Source of the DNA: Bacteroidaceae bacterium
GTDB taxonomy: Bacteria > Bacteroidota > Bacteroidia > Bacteroidales > Bacteroidaceae
Reading direction: 5' to 3'
DNA: 58,144 nucleotides
Assembly (NCBI GenBank): GCA_017940605.1
Contig: JAGAYF010000056.1
Span: 1 to 58,144 of the forward strand
Shown here piece after piece: positions 18,956 through 27,252 of this stretch. Within the stretch, counting starts at the first letter, position 1; every line of letters starts with the position of its first letter. The position numbers and the translations under genes are program-made. The notes beneath the pieces are model-generated. The model had not been told where the DNA came from. It did no database searches and saw only the letters and a program-made list of their open reading frames with translations.

Positions 18956-19546
18956 ATGGAAGTTAATTCTTTTGAACGACTTAGGGCAGAAGTGAGCCAA
19001 TGCCGTCGATGCAACCTGTGTCAAGGACGCACGCACGTCGTATTTGGCGAAGGGCCACAGACAGCCAGCATTATGTGCATAGGCGAAGGTCCGGGTTACT
19101 ACGAAGACCAGTTGGGGCGGCCTTTCGTGGGTGCATCCGGTCAGTTGCTGGACAAGATTTTGGCCGTATGCGGATTCAGCCGGCAGGAACAGGTCTTTAT
19201 TGGCAACATTGTGAAGTGCAGGCCGCCGCAAAACAGGGACCCGCTGCCTGAGGAACGGACCGCCTGCCTGCCCTACCTGTTGCGGCAGATTGAAATCATC
19301 AATCCGCCCATCATCGTGCTGCTGGGGGCTACTGCACTCAAGGGACTTATTGACGCCGAGGCGCGCATTACACGCCTGCGCGGGCACTGGATGCAGTGGC
19401 AGGGCCGTTGGGTCATGCCCACCTACCATCCGTCGGCTCTGCTGCGAAACGCAGCCCTTAAGCGCGACGCATGGGAAGACTTCAAGCTGGTAATCGACAA
19501 ATATCGCGAGGTAGTCGATCCGCAACACCACAGCGACTACCACTGA
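18956..19546 (+). CDS. Family-4 uracil-DNA glycosylase (4Fe-4S)
   Basis: 196 residues. The four cluster cysteines are Cys16 and Cys19 (CRRC) and Cys88 and Cys104. The uracil-binding and catalytic motif is GEGPGYYEDQLGRPFVG (about 43-59), the family-4 equivalent of GEAPGxxED. VKCRPPQNR (87-95) and the late motif TYHPSALLRN (the H-P-S loop) complete the active site. The family-defining UdgX insertion is not present. It removes uracil from DNA in base-excision repair. It stands alone, transcribed away from the DUF4348 gene, and appears leaderless. Confidence 0.93.
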   Translation: MEVNSFERLRAEVSQCRRCNLCQGRTHVVFGEGPQTASIMCIGEGPGYYEDQLGRPFVGASGQLLDKILAVCGFSRQEQVFIGNIVKCRPPQNRDPLPEERTACLPYLLRQIEIINPPIIVLLGATALKGLIDAEARITRLRGHWMQWQGRWVMPTYHPSALLRNAALKRDAWEDFKLVIDKYREVVDPQHHSDYH

Positions 19547-19552
19547 ACAGGG

Positions 19553-19807
19553 CTATGCGCCGTATCCAGCCGCCTGCAGAGCTTCCTTGAGCTGCATAAA
19601 AAAGTATACCTGCCCTGAATAGATGGGATTGGAACCGTCTACACTATCCAATAGCTCTACCAGGGATTTTACAGTGAAAGCCATGTCGGGAATGTTGGTG
19701 CTTTCATTCATGCGGAAGCTTTTGGGAAAACTTTCACGGTGCTCCCAAAACCATTGCCGCAGGTCGGCAATCTCCGCTTTCGTGTAAGTTCTTTTGTATT
19801 TCTCCAT
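19553..19807 (-). CDS. Small conserved protein, DUF6965-like
   Basis: 84 residues, with a basic start (MEKYKRTYTKAEIADLRQWF) and a hydrophobic helical end (VYFFMQLKEALQAAGYGA). The pattern W-F..FPKSFRMNESTNIPDM resembles small Bacteroidetes proteins of the DUF6965 type. Function unknown and the family name is from memory. It is convergent with the glycosylase gene, 6 bases between stops. The DAACS gene ends in the same direction 25 bases upstream, so the two may be co-transcribed. Confidence 0.7.
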   Translation of the reverse strand: MEKYKRTYTKAEIADLRQWFWEHRESFPKSFRMNESTNIPDMAFTVKSLVELLDSVDGSNPIYSGQVYFFMQLKEALQAAGYGA

Positions 19808-19832
19808 TTCGTATCAGTTTTTCATCATTCAT

Positions 19833-21038
19833 CTACACCCGCACACCGTGCGCAGGGGTTTTCCTGTGGAAGAAACGCTCCACCACAAGGGCTATCGCGC
19901 CGTCGCCCGTGACATTGCATGCCGTACCGAAGCTATCCATTGCAATGTAGAGCGCTATCATCATTGCCTGCTCATCCTGGCCGAACCCCAACATGGACGC
20001 AAGCACGCCCAGGGCGGCCATAATAGCCCCGCCAGGCACACCGGGCGCAGCCACCATCATGATGCCCAGCATAAGGATGAAACCGACAAACTGAAGCGTT
20101 GTGAAAGGCATATCCTGCATGAGCATCAAGGCTACTGCACATGCCGTAATCTTCAGTGCGCTGCCGGAAAGGTGTATGGTGGCACAAAGGGGTACGACAA
20201 AGCCTGCCACTTCCTGCGATACCCCGTTCTTGAGCGTTTGTTTCAGGGTGACGGGGATGGTTGCCGCAGAAGAAGATGTTCCAAGGCCGGTAAAATAGGC
20301 GGGCATCATGTTGCCCAGCAAGCTCATGGGGTTGCGACGCACCAACAGGCCTGCCACGAAATACTGAAACAGGAGGAGGAATATGTGCAGGGCAAATATG
20401 ACCAAGATAATCGAAACGAAAACCTGCAGCACGTGCCATGCCGTACCCGTGTAGGTCATGGCAATGAATATACTACATATATAAATAGGTAATAAGGGAA
20501 TGATGGCACATTCTATCGTTCCCACGACAATGCTTTTGAACTCTTCGAATCCTCGCTTCAGGGCAGGAGAGCGAAAAGAGGCCAGGCCCAACCCAACCAT
20601 AAAGGCCGTTATCAATGCCGTCATGACATCCATTAACGGAGGGATGCTGATATTGAAGTATGCCGCGACCTCCATGCCTTGTTCCAAAGAATGTGCGCCG
20701 CTCACACTGCCTATCATTGACGGGAACAGGCTGATGGATGTCATATAGGACAGACTACCGGCAAATACCGTATCAAGATAGGCCAAGAGGGCCGTGAAAA
20801 ACAATAGGCGGCCTGCTCCTTTGCCTATATCAGCTATGGCAGGCGTTACGAGCCCTATTATTATAAATGGTATAAGGAACTGAAGAAAATTACTGAACAA
20901 CTGACTGAACGTTGCCATCATGCGTACGGCCCATAATGGGAGCACCATACCCAATACAATGCCTAAAAAAATAGCAACGACGATACGCAACAACAAAGGT
21001 GCCTTGCGCAAGGTTGAGAACTGAAAAAATTGTTTCAT
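19833..21038 (-). CDS. Dicarboxylate/amino acid:cation symporter (DAACS)
   Basis: 401 residues from the ATG at 21038 (MKQFFQFSTLRKAPLLLRIV). The frame extends to 21065, but a −7 box at 21044-21051 lies inside that extension, so the internal ATG is right. About eight membrane segments with two re-entrant loops are expected. The serine-rich HP1 region reads GLGTSSSAATIPVT and the HP2 region VPGGAIMAAL, both diagnostic of the GltP/SstT family. TM7 carries the cation-site equivalent (LSGSALKI). It probably takes up dicarboxylates or acidic/neutral amino acids with Na+ or H+; the substrate cannot be read from sequence. Confidence 0.92.
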   Translation of the reverse strand: MKQFFQFSTLRKAPLLLRIVVAIFLGIVLGMVLPLWAVRMMATFSQLFSNFLQFLIPFIIIGLVTPAIADIGKGAGRLLFFTALLAYLDTVFAGSLSYMTSISLFPSMIGSVSGAHSLEQGMEVAAYFNISIPPLMDVMTALITAFMVGLGLASFRSPALKRGFEEFKSIVVGTIECAIIPLLPIYICSIFIAMTYTGTAWHVLQVFVSIILVIFALHIFLLLFQYFVAGLLVRRNPMSLLGNMMPAYFTGLGTSSSAATIPVTLKQTLKNGVSQEVAGFVVPLCATIHLSGSALKITACAVALMLMQDMPFTTLQFVGFILMLGIMMVAAPGVPGGAIMAALGVLASMLGFGQDEQAMMIALYIAMDSFGTACNVTGDGAIALVVERFFHRKTPAHGVRV

Positions 21039-21043
21039 GGATG

Positions 21044-21051
21044 CAAAAATA
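21044..21051 (-). promoter_or_regulatory. −7 box of the DAACS gene (leaderless)
   Basis: Minus-strand TATTTTTG with only five bases before the ATG at 21038, so the mRNA should begin at or within a base of the start codon. Confidence 0.6.
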
Positions 21052-21146
21052 AGTATTTTCATCAAAAGACACGGTTAGGACACGCATCAAAAAAATTGTT
21101 CCATACATGATTTGATGCGAATTAACCGTATTTGCATTTTTTTTTT

Positions 21147-21154
21147 TAACTTTG
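21147..21154 (+). promoter_or_regulatory. −7 box of parC homologue
   Basis: TAACTTTG follows an 11-base T-run and lies 22 bases before the ATG. A TTTG at 21131-21134 is too close to be a standard −33. Confidence 0.55.
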
Positions 21155-21176
21155 CTATCAAATTTATAATGACTAC

Positions 21177-23975
21177 ATGAACACAGAAGACGACAACGAT
21201 AAGATTTCCCCTGAGGACGGACAATTCATTGAGGATGCCATTGACATGGAAGCAGGACATTCCGCCTATACCCCCAATGCCGGCGGCGATGGCAGCGTAC
21301 ATCGACTGTCAGGGATGTTCCAAAATTGGTTTCTTGACTATGCCAGCTACGTTATCCTGGACCGCGCAGTCCCCCACTTGGCCGACGGCCTGAAACCTGT
21401 GCAACGGCGTATCCTTTATTCAATGAAGCGCATGGATGACGGGCGCTACAATAAAGTTGCCAATATCGTCGGCCACACCATGCAGTTTCATCCCCACGGC
21501 GACGCTTCCATATACGGTGCTTTGGTGCAAATGGGACAGAAAGACTTGCTCATCGACTGCCAAGGAAGCTGGGGAAACATTTTGACAGGCGACATGGCCG
21601 CCGCTCCACGCTACATAGAAGCGCGCCTCTCCAAGTTTGCATTGGATGTCCTGTTCAATGCAAAAACCACAGATTGGAAATTATCCTACGATGGGCGTAA
21701 CCGCGAACCAGTCACGCTTCCCGTAAAATTTCCCTTGCTTCTGGCACAGGGAGCAGAGGGCATTGCCGTGGGACTCTCCGCCAAGATTTTGCCACACAAC
21801 GTGGGTGAGATTTGCGACGCCGCCATAAAATATCTTCACGGGGAAGCCTTTCAACTTTTCCCTGACTTCCAAACCGGAGGCAACATAGACGTTTCCAAAT
21901 ACAATGACGGGCGACGCGGCGGAACGGTCAAGATCAGGGCAAAAATAGAGAAGAAAGACAACAAGACGTTGCTCATCAAGGAAATCCCCTTCAGCAAAAC
22001 GACTGGCGGGATTATCGAAAGCATTACCAAGGCCATCGGAAAAGGAAAGATTAAGGCACGCAAGGTAGATGACTATACCTCAGAAAATGTTGAGATAGCC
22101 GTTCAACTTGTACCAGGCACGAGTCCCGACAAGACGATTGACGCATTGTATGCCTTCACGGACTGCGAAGTGAGCATCTCCCCCAACTGCTGTGTCATTG
22201 TGGAGGACAAACCTTGCTTCCTCTCAGTCAGCGATGTCCTAACCCATTCTGTCGATACCACAAAAGAATTGCTGCGCAAAGAACTTGAGATCAAACGCAA
22301 CGAGATCCTTGAACAATTACACTATGCCAATCTGGAAGAAATCTTCATCAACGAGCGTATATATAAGGATAAGGAATTTGAAAATGCGCCCACGATGGAC
22401 GATGCCTGCATCCACATTGACGACAGGCTCACGCCCTACTACCCTCACATGGTTCGCGAGGTTACCAAAGAGGACATTCTCAAACTAATGGAAATCAAGA
22501 TGGCACGCATCCTCAAGTTCAATAAGGAAAAAGCCGACGAAGCCATCTTGCAAATGAAGAAAGACATCGCCAAAATAGACAAGGACTTGGGAAACATGGT
22601 CGAGGTTACATGTAATTGGTTTCAGATTATCAAGGACAAGTACGCCGCAAGCCATCCACGCCGCACCGAGATACGCTCCTTCGACACCATCGAAGCCAGC
22701 AAGGTCGCCGAAGCCAACCAAAAGCTATATATCAACCGCGCTGAGGGCTTCATTGGAACGGCATTGAAAAAGGACGAATATGTCATGCCATGCTCCGACC
22801 TTGACCAAGTCATCCTTTTTTACCGCGACGGAACGTTCAAAGTAGTCCATATCGCCGATAAACTTTTTGTGGGAGAGACAGAAAAGAGCAAGGCCGAAGG
22901 GAAAAAAGCCGACATCATCCACATTGCCGTCTATAAAAAGAACGACAGCCGCACCATCTATAACGCAATTTACCGCGACGGCAAGAAAGGCAACACCTAC
23001 GTGAAGCGGTTCAATGTGCCTGCCGTCATCAATGACCGGGAGTACGACTTAACCGTCGGGACGCCTGGCAGCAAAGTCCTGTACTTCTCTGCAAACAGCA
23101 ACGGAGAGGCCGAAATCGTCAAGGTTCTGCTCAAACCGTCACCCAAGCTCAAGAAACTTTCCTTCGACCTCGACTTTGCCCAGCAAATCATCAAGGGACG
23201 CAAAAGCAGGGGCAACACCGTCACCAAGTTCCAGGTACAGCGCATTCTGCTCAAGAGCCACGGCGTATCCACACTGGGCGGGCGCAAAGTTTGGTTCGAC
23301 ACAGCCATCCACCGTCTCAACTACGAGGAACGAGGCACGTACCTAGGCGAATTTGCAGGCACAGACAGAATTCTTGTCATCCTTCCCAACGGAGATTTCT
23401 ACTTCACCGATTTCGACCTCAACAACCATTACGAAACAGAACTGCTGCGCATAGAAAAATACGAGCCGGAAAAAGTTTGGACTGCGGTCATTCTCGACGC
23501 AAGCAGTGACAACACACCATACATAAAGCGTTTCAGCCTGGAGGCAAGCAACAAGCGCCAAAGCCTCTTGGGTGAAAACGCACAAAACCAACTGGCTCTG
23601 CTCAGCGACACCGCATACCCACGCATAGAACTCACGTTTACGCCCATCAATACAGGGAAAGAAGGCGACAAAGCCGTTAAGGAGCTGAAGCCCGAAATCA
23701 TAGACGCAGAAAGTTTCATCAGTGTGAAAGGATTCAAGACTAGAGGCAAACGACTGACCAAGTTCACCGTCGACAAAATAGAAGAATTAGAGCCTGTACG
23801 TTTCCCCGAACCGCCGCAAGCAGAAAACGAGGTTTCCGACGATGACAACGACGGAACGCCGCAGAACGAAGATCCCCAAGAAGACGTTTCTGCCGCTCCC
23901 GACGTAAGTCCCGATGCCCAAAAGAGCGATGACGAATTGTTTGACGAAATGACAGGTCAGCTGCGCCTATTCTGA
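21177..23975 (+). CDS. parC: DNA topoisomerase IV subunit A
   Basis: 932 residues. The breakage-reunion domain contains PVQRRILYSM (about 74-83), HPHGDASIYGALVQM (105-119) and the catalytic Tyr146 in AAAPRYIEARLS. The C-terminal part (about 540-860) carries degenerate blade repeats, and the last 60 residues are acidic and low in complexity. It lacks a clear GyrA box, so ParC is more likely than GyrA. Aligned with E. coli GyrA, the quinolone-contact residues Ser83 and Asp87 are Ala110 and Gly114. No parE homologue is adjacent. It decatenates chromosomes with ParE. Confidence 0.93.
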   Translation: MNTEDDNDKISPEDGQFIEDAIDMEAGHSAYTPNAGGDGSVHRLSGMFQNWFLDYASYVILDRAVPHLADGLKPVQRRILYSMKRMDDGRYNKVANIVGHTMQFHPHGDASIYGALVQMGQKDLLIDCQGSWGNILTGDMAAAPRYIEARLSKFALDVLFNAKTTDWKLSYDGRNREPVTLPVKFPLLLAQGAEGIAVGLSAKILPHNVGEICDAAIKYLHGEAFQLFPDFQTGGNIDVSKYNDGRRGGTVKIRAKIEKKDNKTLLIKEIPFSKTTGGIIESITKAIGKGKIKARKVDDYTSENVEIAVQLVPGTSPDKTIDALYAFTDCEVSISPNCCVIVEDKPCFLSVSDVLTHSVDTTKELLRKELEIKRNEILEQLHYANLEEIFINERIYKDKEFENAPTMDDACIHIDDRLTPYYPHMVREVTKEDILKLMEIKMARILKFNKEKADEAILQMKKDIAKIDKDLGNMVEVTCNWFQIIKDKYAASHPRRTEIRSFDTIEASKVAEANQKLYINRAEGFIGTALKKDEYVMPCSDLDQVILFYRDGTFKVVHIADKLFVGETEKSKAEGKKADIIHIAVYKKNDSRTIYNAIYRDGKKGNTYVKRFNVPAVINDREYDLTVGTPGSKVLYFSANSNGEAEIVKVLLKPSPKLKKLSFDLDFAQQIIKGRKSRGNTVTKFQVQRILLKSHGVSTLGGRKVWFDTAIHRLNYEERGTYLGEFAGTDRILVILPNGDFYFTDFDLNNHYETELLRIEKYEPEKVWTAVILDASSDNTPYIKRFSLEASNKRQSLLGENAQNQLALLSDTAYPRIELTFTPINTGKEGDKAVKELKPEIIDAESFISVKGFKTRGKRLTKFTVDKIEELEPVRFPEPPQAENEVSDDDNDGTPQNEDPQEDVSAAPDVSPDAQKSDDELFDEMTGQLRLF

Positions 23976-24018
23976 TTCTTTTTCCTACCCTACAAGCCAC
24001 CCCATTTGCCTATCCGTC

Positions 24019-24852
24019 ATGAATCTGCGCGCCACATTGAGTTTCTTGTTCCTGCTATCGGCATTTCCATTGCTGCATTCCCAAAACCCTTCCCATGAAA
24101 TGCCCCTGCCGTTGGAAAAAGAAGGTATGCGCACCCACTGCACCATGCTGGGAATAGGCCATCTCAACCAATTGGACACCTATCTTTCGCCACAGGAATA
24201 CACAGGAACGCAGGTCAGGCTCTTACAGGAAAACACCAAGAACACCAAGTTGATCCACGGTCGGGTAACCATGCAGAATCTCATCCAAGCCAACGGCGGA
24301 TACAGCCAATCGCGGACTGACAAGGGCAAATACATGAGCGGCATGCTGGAATGGCAGATGGCCCTGCTGCACCATTGGCACGTCCTGCCCCGTCTCACAC
24401 TCCTGGCCGGTCCTCAGCTTGGCACGCATTTAGGATTTCTCTACAATACGCGCAACGGCAACAACCCTGCCCAGGCCCGCTTGTCGGCCGACCTGGGCAT
24501 TTCGGGTGCTGCCCTGTACCGTTTTGTCCTATGGAAGAAAACCATGGACCTCCGCTACCAAGCGTCTCTGCAACTGGGAGGTCTTATGTTCTCCCCCCAA
24601 TACGGCCAGTCCTACTACGAGATATTCTCTCTCGGCCACTCCGACCACAACATATGCTTCACCTCTCCCTTTGCCGCTCCCAACATAGACCAGTTGATCA
24701 CCCTTGACGCGCACTTGGGCAAGGGGACACTGCGCATTGGGCTGCAAGGATTGGTGCGCCAGTCCCATGTCAATGAAATCAAGACACACGACTGGTCCTT
24801 CGCCTTCCTCGTGGGCTACGTCAAGAACTTCCAATTGGTCCTTTCCCGATAA
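24019..24852 (+). CDS. DUF3316-like secreted protein
   Basis: 277 residues with a signal peptide (LRATLSFLFLLSAFPLLHSQ, to about 21). The mature part is a run of alternating amphipathic strands (LQLGGLMFSPQYGQSYYEIF, ITLDAHLGKGTLRIGLQG) ending VGYVKNFQLVLSR, which suggests a small beta-barrel in the outer membrane. I place it in DUF3316 by overall resemblance. It starts 43 bases after parC and precedes the S41 peptidase gene by 24 bases, so the last two are likely co-transcribed. Confidence 0.75.
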   Translation: MNLRATLSFLFLLSAFPLLHSQNPSHEMPLPLEKEGMRTHCTMLGIGHLNQLDTYLSPQEYTGTQVRLLQENTKNTKLIHGRVTMQNLIQANGGYSQSRTDKGKYMSGMLEWQMALLHHWHVLPRLTLLAGPQLGTHLGFLYNTRNGNNPAQARLSADLGISGAALYRFVLWKKTMDLRYQASLQLGGLMFSPQYGQSYYEIFSLGHSDHNICFTSPFAAPNIDQLITLDAHLGKGTLRIGLQGLVRQSHVNEIKTHDWSFAFLVGYVKNFQLVLSR

Positions 24853-24876
24853 CACACATTTTCTGCCATCCCCGTC

Positions 24877-25893
24877 ATGAAAAAACTCATTCTCATCCTG
24901 TTCAGCCTGCTCCTGCTCAGTGCCTGCGTCAAGGAAGACACGTATGACAATTCGACACAGGGAAATTTTGAGACCCTGTGGAAAATCATCGACGAGCACT
25001 ATTGCTTTTTTGACTACAAGCACCAGGAATACGGATTGGACTGGAACGACGTACACAGGCAGTACAGCCAGCGCATCACCAAGGACATGACCCAGGAACA
25101 ACTGTTTGAAGTCCTGGGGAGCATGATACGCGAACTGCATGACGGCCACGTCAACCTGTCCTCCTCGTTCAACCTGGCCCGCTACTGGAACTGGTTTGAA
25201 GACTACCCTGCCAACTTCAGCGACAGCCTGCAGCGCAACTACCTTGGTACGGACTACAGGGTGACACAGGGCATCCGGTACAAAATCCTGCCCGACAACA
25301 TAGGCTATGTCTACGTTCCGTCATTCGACTACGCCTTTGGCTCGGGCAACCTGAGTGCCATTTTCTCCCACTTGGCCATTTGCACGGGCATCATCATTGA
25401 CGTACGCAACAACGAGGGCGGCATGCTCACATCGGCCCAAGCCCTGGCCGAATGCTTCATCAACGAAAAACAAGTTGGCGGCTACATCAGCCACAAGACG
25501 GGCAAGGGGCACGCCGATTTCTCAGCCCCGCAACCCATTGAGCTGACTCCGGCCAAAGGCATGCGCTGGCAAAAACCCGTCGTCGTGCTCACCAACCGCA
25601 AAACCTTCAGCGCAGCCAACAGTTTCACCATGTTCATGAAGGTATGCCCACAGGCCACGCTGATGGGCGCGCGCACGGGAGGCGGCTGCGGCCTGCCCTT
25701 CAACTCGGAACTCCCCAACGGATGGCTTGTGCGCTTCTCGGCCAGTCCCATGTACGACAAGGACATGCAGATCACCGAACACGGCATCGACCCCGACGTC
25801 AGCGTCGACATCAGCCCACAGGACTGGGCGCAGGGCAGGGACACCATGATTGAGACAGCCATTGCACACCTGCAATCCCTGTCAAGCCACTGA
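24877..25893 (+). CDS. S41-family peptidase, lipoprotein
   Basis: 338 residues. The signal peptide ends LLLSACVKE, with Cys17 lipidated. A helical N-domain (WKIIDEHYCFFDYK) leads to RELHDGHVNL (His88), and the catalytic core has IIIDVRNNEGGML (about 172-184) and the nucleophile Ser245 in TFSAANSF. The Lys that follows the Ser in CtpA-type enzymes is not at the expected place (TGGGCGLPF), so a tricorn-like Ser/His arrangement is more likely. There is no PDZ domain. Probable periplasmic-facing protease of unknown substrate. Confidence 0.88.
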   Translation: MKKLILILFSLLLLSACVKEDTYDNSTQGNFETLWKIIDEHYCFFDYKHQEYGLDWNDVHRQYSQRITKDMTQEQLFEVLGSMIRELHDGHVNLSSSFNLARYWNWFEDYPANFSDSLQRNYLGTDYRVTQGIRYKILPDNIGYVYVPSFDYAFGSGNLSAIFSHLAICTGIIIDVRNNEGGMLTSAQALAECFINEKQVGGYISHKTGKGHADFSAPQPIELTPAKGMRWQKPVVVLTNRKTFSAANSFTMFMKVCPQATLMGARTGGGCGLPFNSELPNGWLVRFSASPMYDKDMQITEHGIDPDVSVDISPQDWAQGRDTMIETAIAHLQSLSSH

Positions 25894-25944
25894 CAAAACT
25901 CTATCCTAAATTTTCTTTCCCTGGGAAGCACCCACCGGACACGG

Positions 25945-26787
25945 CTACCAACGGCGGTTCCAGCGGTACAGGTCGGCCTGTGCCTCTACTTTCTGCTCCA
26001 GTTCGTCGGGCAGGACGCTGAAAAAGTCCATTCCCGTGAGGCGCTCCACCTCATCGACCGTCGTCACGTACTGTTCCATCCTGACCTTGCCTTGCTCATG
26101 ATTCCTGCACACGAAGCCGATGGCCTTGGGGTCGTCTTCCTGCAGGCACAGCACCACCTTGAAGAACTGCTCGGGAACAGGTATCTTGTTTCCCCCTATG
26201 TACTCGTGCTCCTCCCCGTCAGCAAACAACGGGCCGCACACAATGTACACGCTGCCGAACTTCTTGGCCCAGTTTCTGCAGGCCTGCTCGATAGCCCCCC
26301 ACGACCCGCTGTTGGAACGATTGGTCTGCGGGCACATGTTGGTGAGCAGGAACGTCTGGCTCATGGCTTCGGCGTCCCACTTGTTATCACCGGCAGGGCA
26401 CATGTGGCCGCGCGTGTAGCCGCTCCCACGGTAGTCGGCCAATGCCGCACGCGGGAAAGACACTTCCTCGTCCTCGCGGAAGTCTCCGCTGCGGGGCAGG
26501 TCGCCAAAGGCATGGTCGGCCGTCAAGTGCCACGCCACCCAGTTAGGCTGCAGGGTATGGGGATTGTAGGACGTGATGTAGGCCTTGCGCACCAACAACT
26601 GCTCATCGTTTGCCAACTCGCCCGAACGCACCAGCAAGAGCGAGTCGGGTGCCATCGGCCTGTCGGCCTTTTTTTTCTTCCTGCCCATTTCCACGGTCTC
26701 CGACTGACGCCACCGATGGGCGTTCAGCGCATAGTAAGTTCCGCCAAGGGCCAACACAAGCAGGAGCACAAGCAATATCTTCTTCAT
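25945..26787 (-). CDS. DNA/RNA non-specific endonuclease (NUC1/EndA type)
   Basis: 280 residues with a membrane anchor or uncleaved signal (ILLVLLLVLALGGTYYAL, 4-21) and a Lys-rich linker. The beta-beta-alpha-metal active site reads YTRGHMCPAGD, with His128 as the general base; the first residue of the usual DRGH motif is Thr. LTNMCPQTNRSNSG (about 148-161) supplies the Mg-binding Asn, and WGAIEQACRNWA the second helix. It should degrade DNA and RNA outside the cytoplasm for nutrient recovery. Convergent with the S41 gene. A complete −33/−7 promoter lies at 26807-26838. Confidence 0.92.
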   Translation of the reverse strand: MKKILLVLLLVLALGGTYYALNAHRWRQSETVEMGRKKKKADRPMAPDSLLLVRSGELANDEQLLVRKAYITSYNPHTLQPNWVAWHLTADHAFGDLPRSGDFREDEEVSFPRAALADYRGSGYTRGHMCPAGDNKWDAEAMSQTFLLTNMCPQTNRSNSGSWGAIEQACRNWAKKFGSVYIVCGPLFADGEEHEYIGGNKIPVPEQFFKVVLCLQEDDPKAIGFVCRNHEQGKVRMEQYVTTVDEVERLTGMDFFSVLPDELEQKVEAQADLYRWNRRW

Positions 26788-26806
26788 GGGAAAAACATTT
26801 TGCCTG

Positions 26807-26838
26807 CAAAGTTACGAATAAAATGAGAGCAAAGCAAG
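26807..26838 (-). promoter_or_regulatory. Promoter of the nuclease gene
   Basis: On the minus strand a −33 CTTG (26838-26835) is followed after 20 bases by the −7 box TAACTTTG (26814-26807). About 15 bases of leader. Confidence 0.7.
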
Positions 26839-26968
26839 TGCGGGCAAACGAAGTTTGGACGCACGGCTTGGTCGAATGCGAGTAACACATTCGAAATGAA
26901 GCAGCATCATGCCGAACAATGGTCCTGCACATGACGGGCCTCCGCCACGCCAGGACCGCAAAAACCTG

Positions 26969-27046
26969 CAAGGCATGAAACATGCGCCAACAAGGCATAA
27001 AAGGCCATGGAATGCGGCCCAAGAAAAATCCTGCAAGGCGTAAAAA
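26969..27046 (+). repeat. Dispersed CAAGGCGTAA repeat, copy C
   Basis: Units at 26969, 26991 and 27034, spaced 22 and 43 bp. GCGGCC at 27014 is 20 bp before the third. The first two units carry the variants CAAGGCATGAAA and CAAGGCATAAAA. Degenerate half-units flank it. Confidence 0.8.
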
Positions 27047-27132
27047 ACACACTTCACGCCCCAGGCATGAGATTTGGCTTCAATATGCATTATTTTTACA
27101 AAGAAAATATGCCATTTACTAAATAAAAGATT

Positions 27133-27140
27133 TATCTTTG
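27133..27140 (+). promoter_or_regulatory. Candidate rhaB −7 box
   Basis: TATCTTTG, the only good TAnnTTTG match upstream of the rhamnose operon. It implies a long leader of about 105-110 bases. No −33 at the right distance, as expected for an activator-dependent promoter. Confidence 0.45.
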
Positions 27141-27252
27141 CAGGGAGAATACTTTGCACGGAGCACACTCCACGTGCTTTGTGCTTTTCCCAAAATGTAC
27201 TTGACAAGAACGACTGAATTCATGGAGCAACTAATTATAACTGTCACAAATC

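Larger units (their letters stand above)
26788..27252. other. Divergent control region nuclease/rhaB with repeat copy C
   Basis: 465 bases. It holds the nuclease promoter (26807-26838, minus), copy C of the dispersed repeat (26969-27046), the rhaB −7 box (27133-27140), and an rhaB leader of about 110 bases. The leader contains an imperfect GCACGGAG / CTCCACGTGC inverted repeat near 27157-27178. No gene is seen, although minus-strand frames run through the repeat. Confidence 0.6.

Noticed and set aside
24019-25893. Possible secretion or toxin system formed by DUF3316, S41 lipoprotein and nuclease
   Set aside because: The nuclease is convergent with its own promoter, and neither of the other two has system-specific motifs. 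Each is common separately in Bacteroidales.
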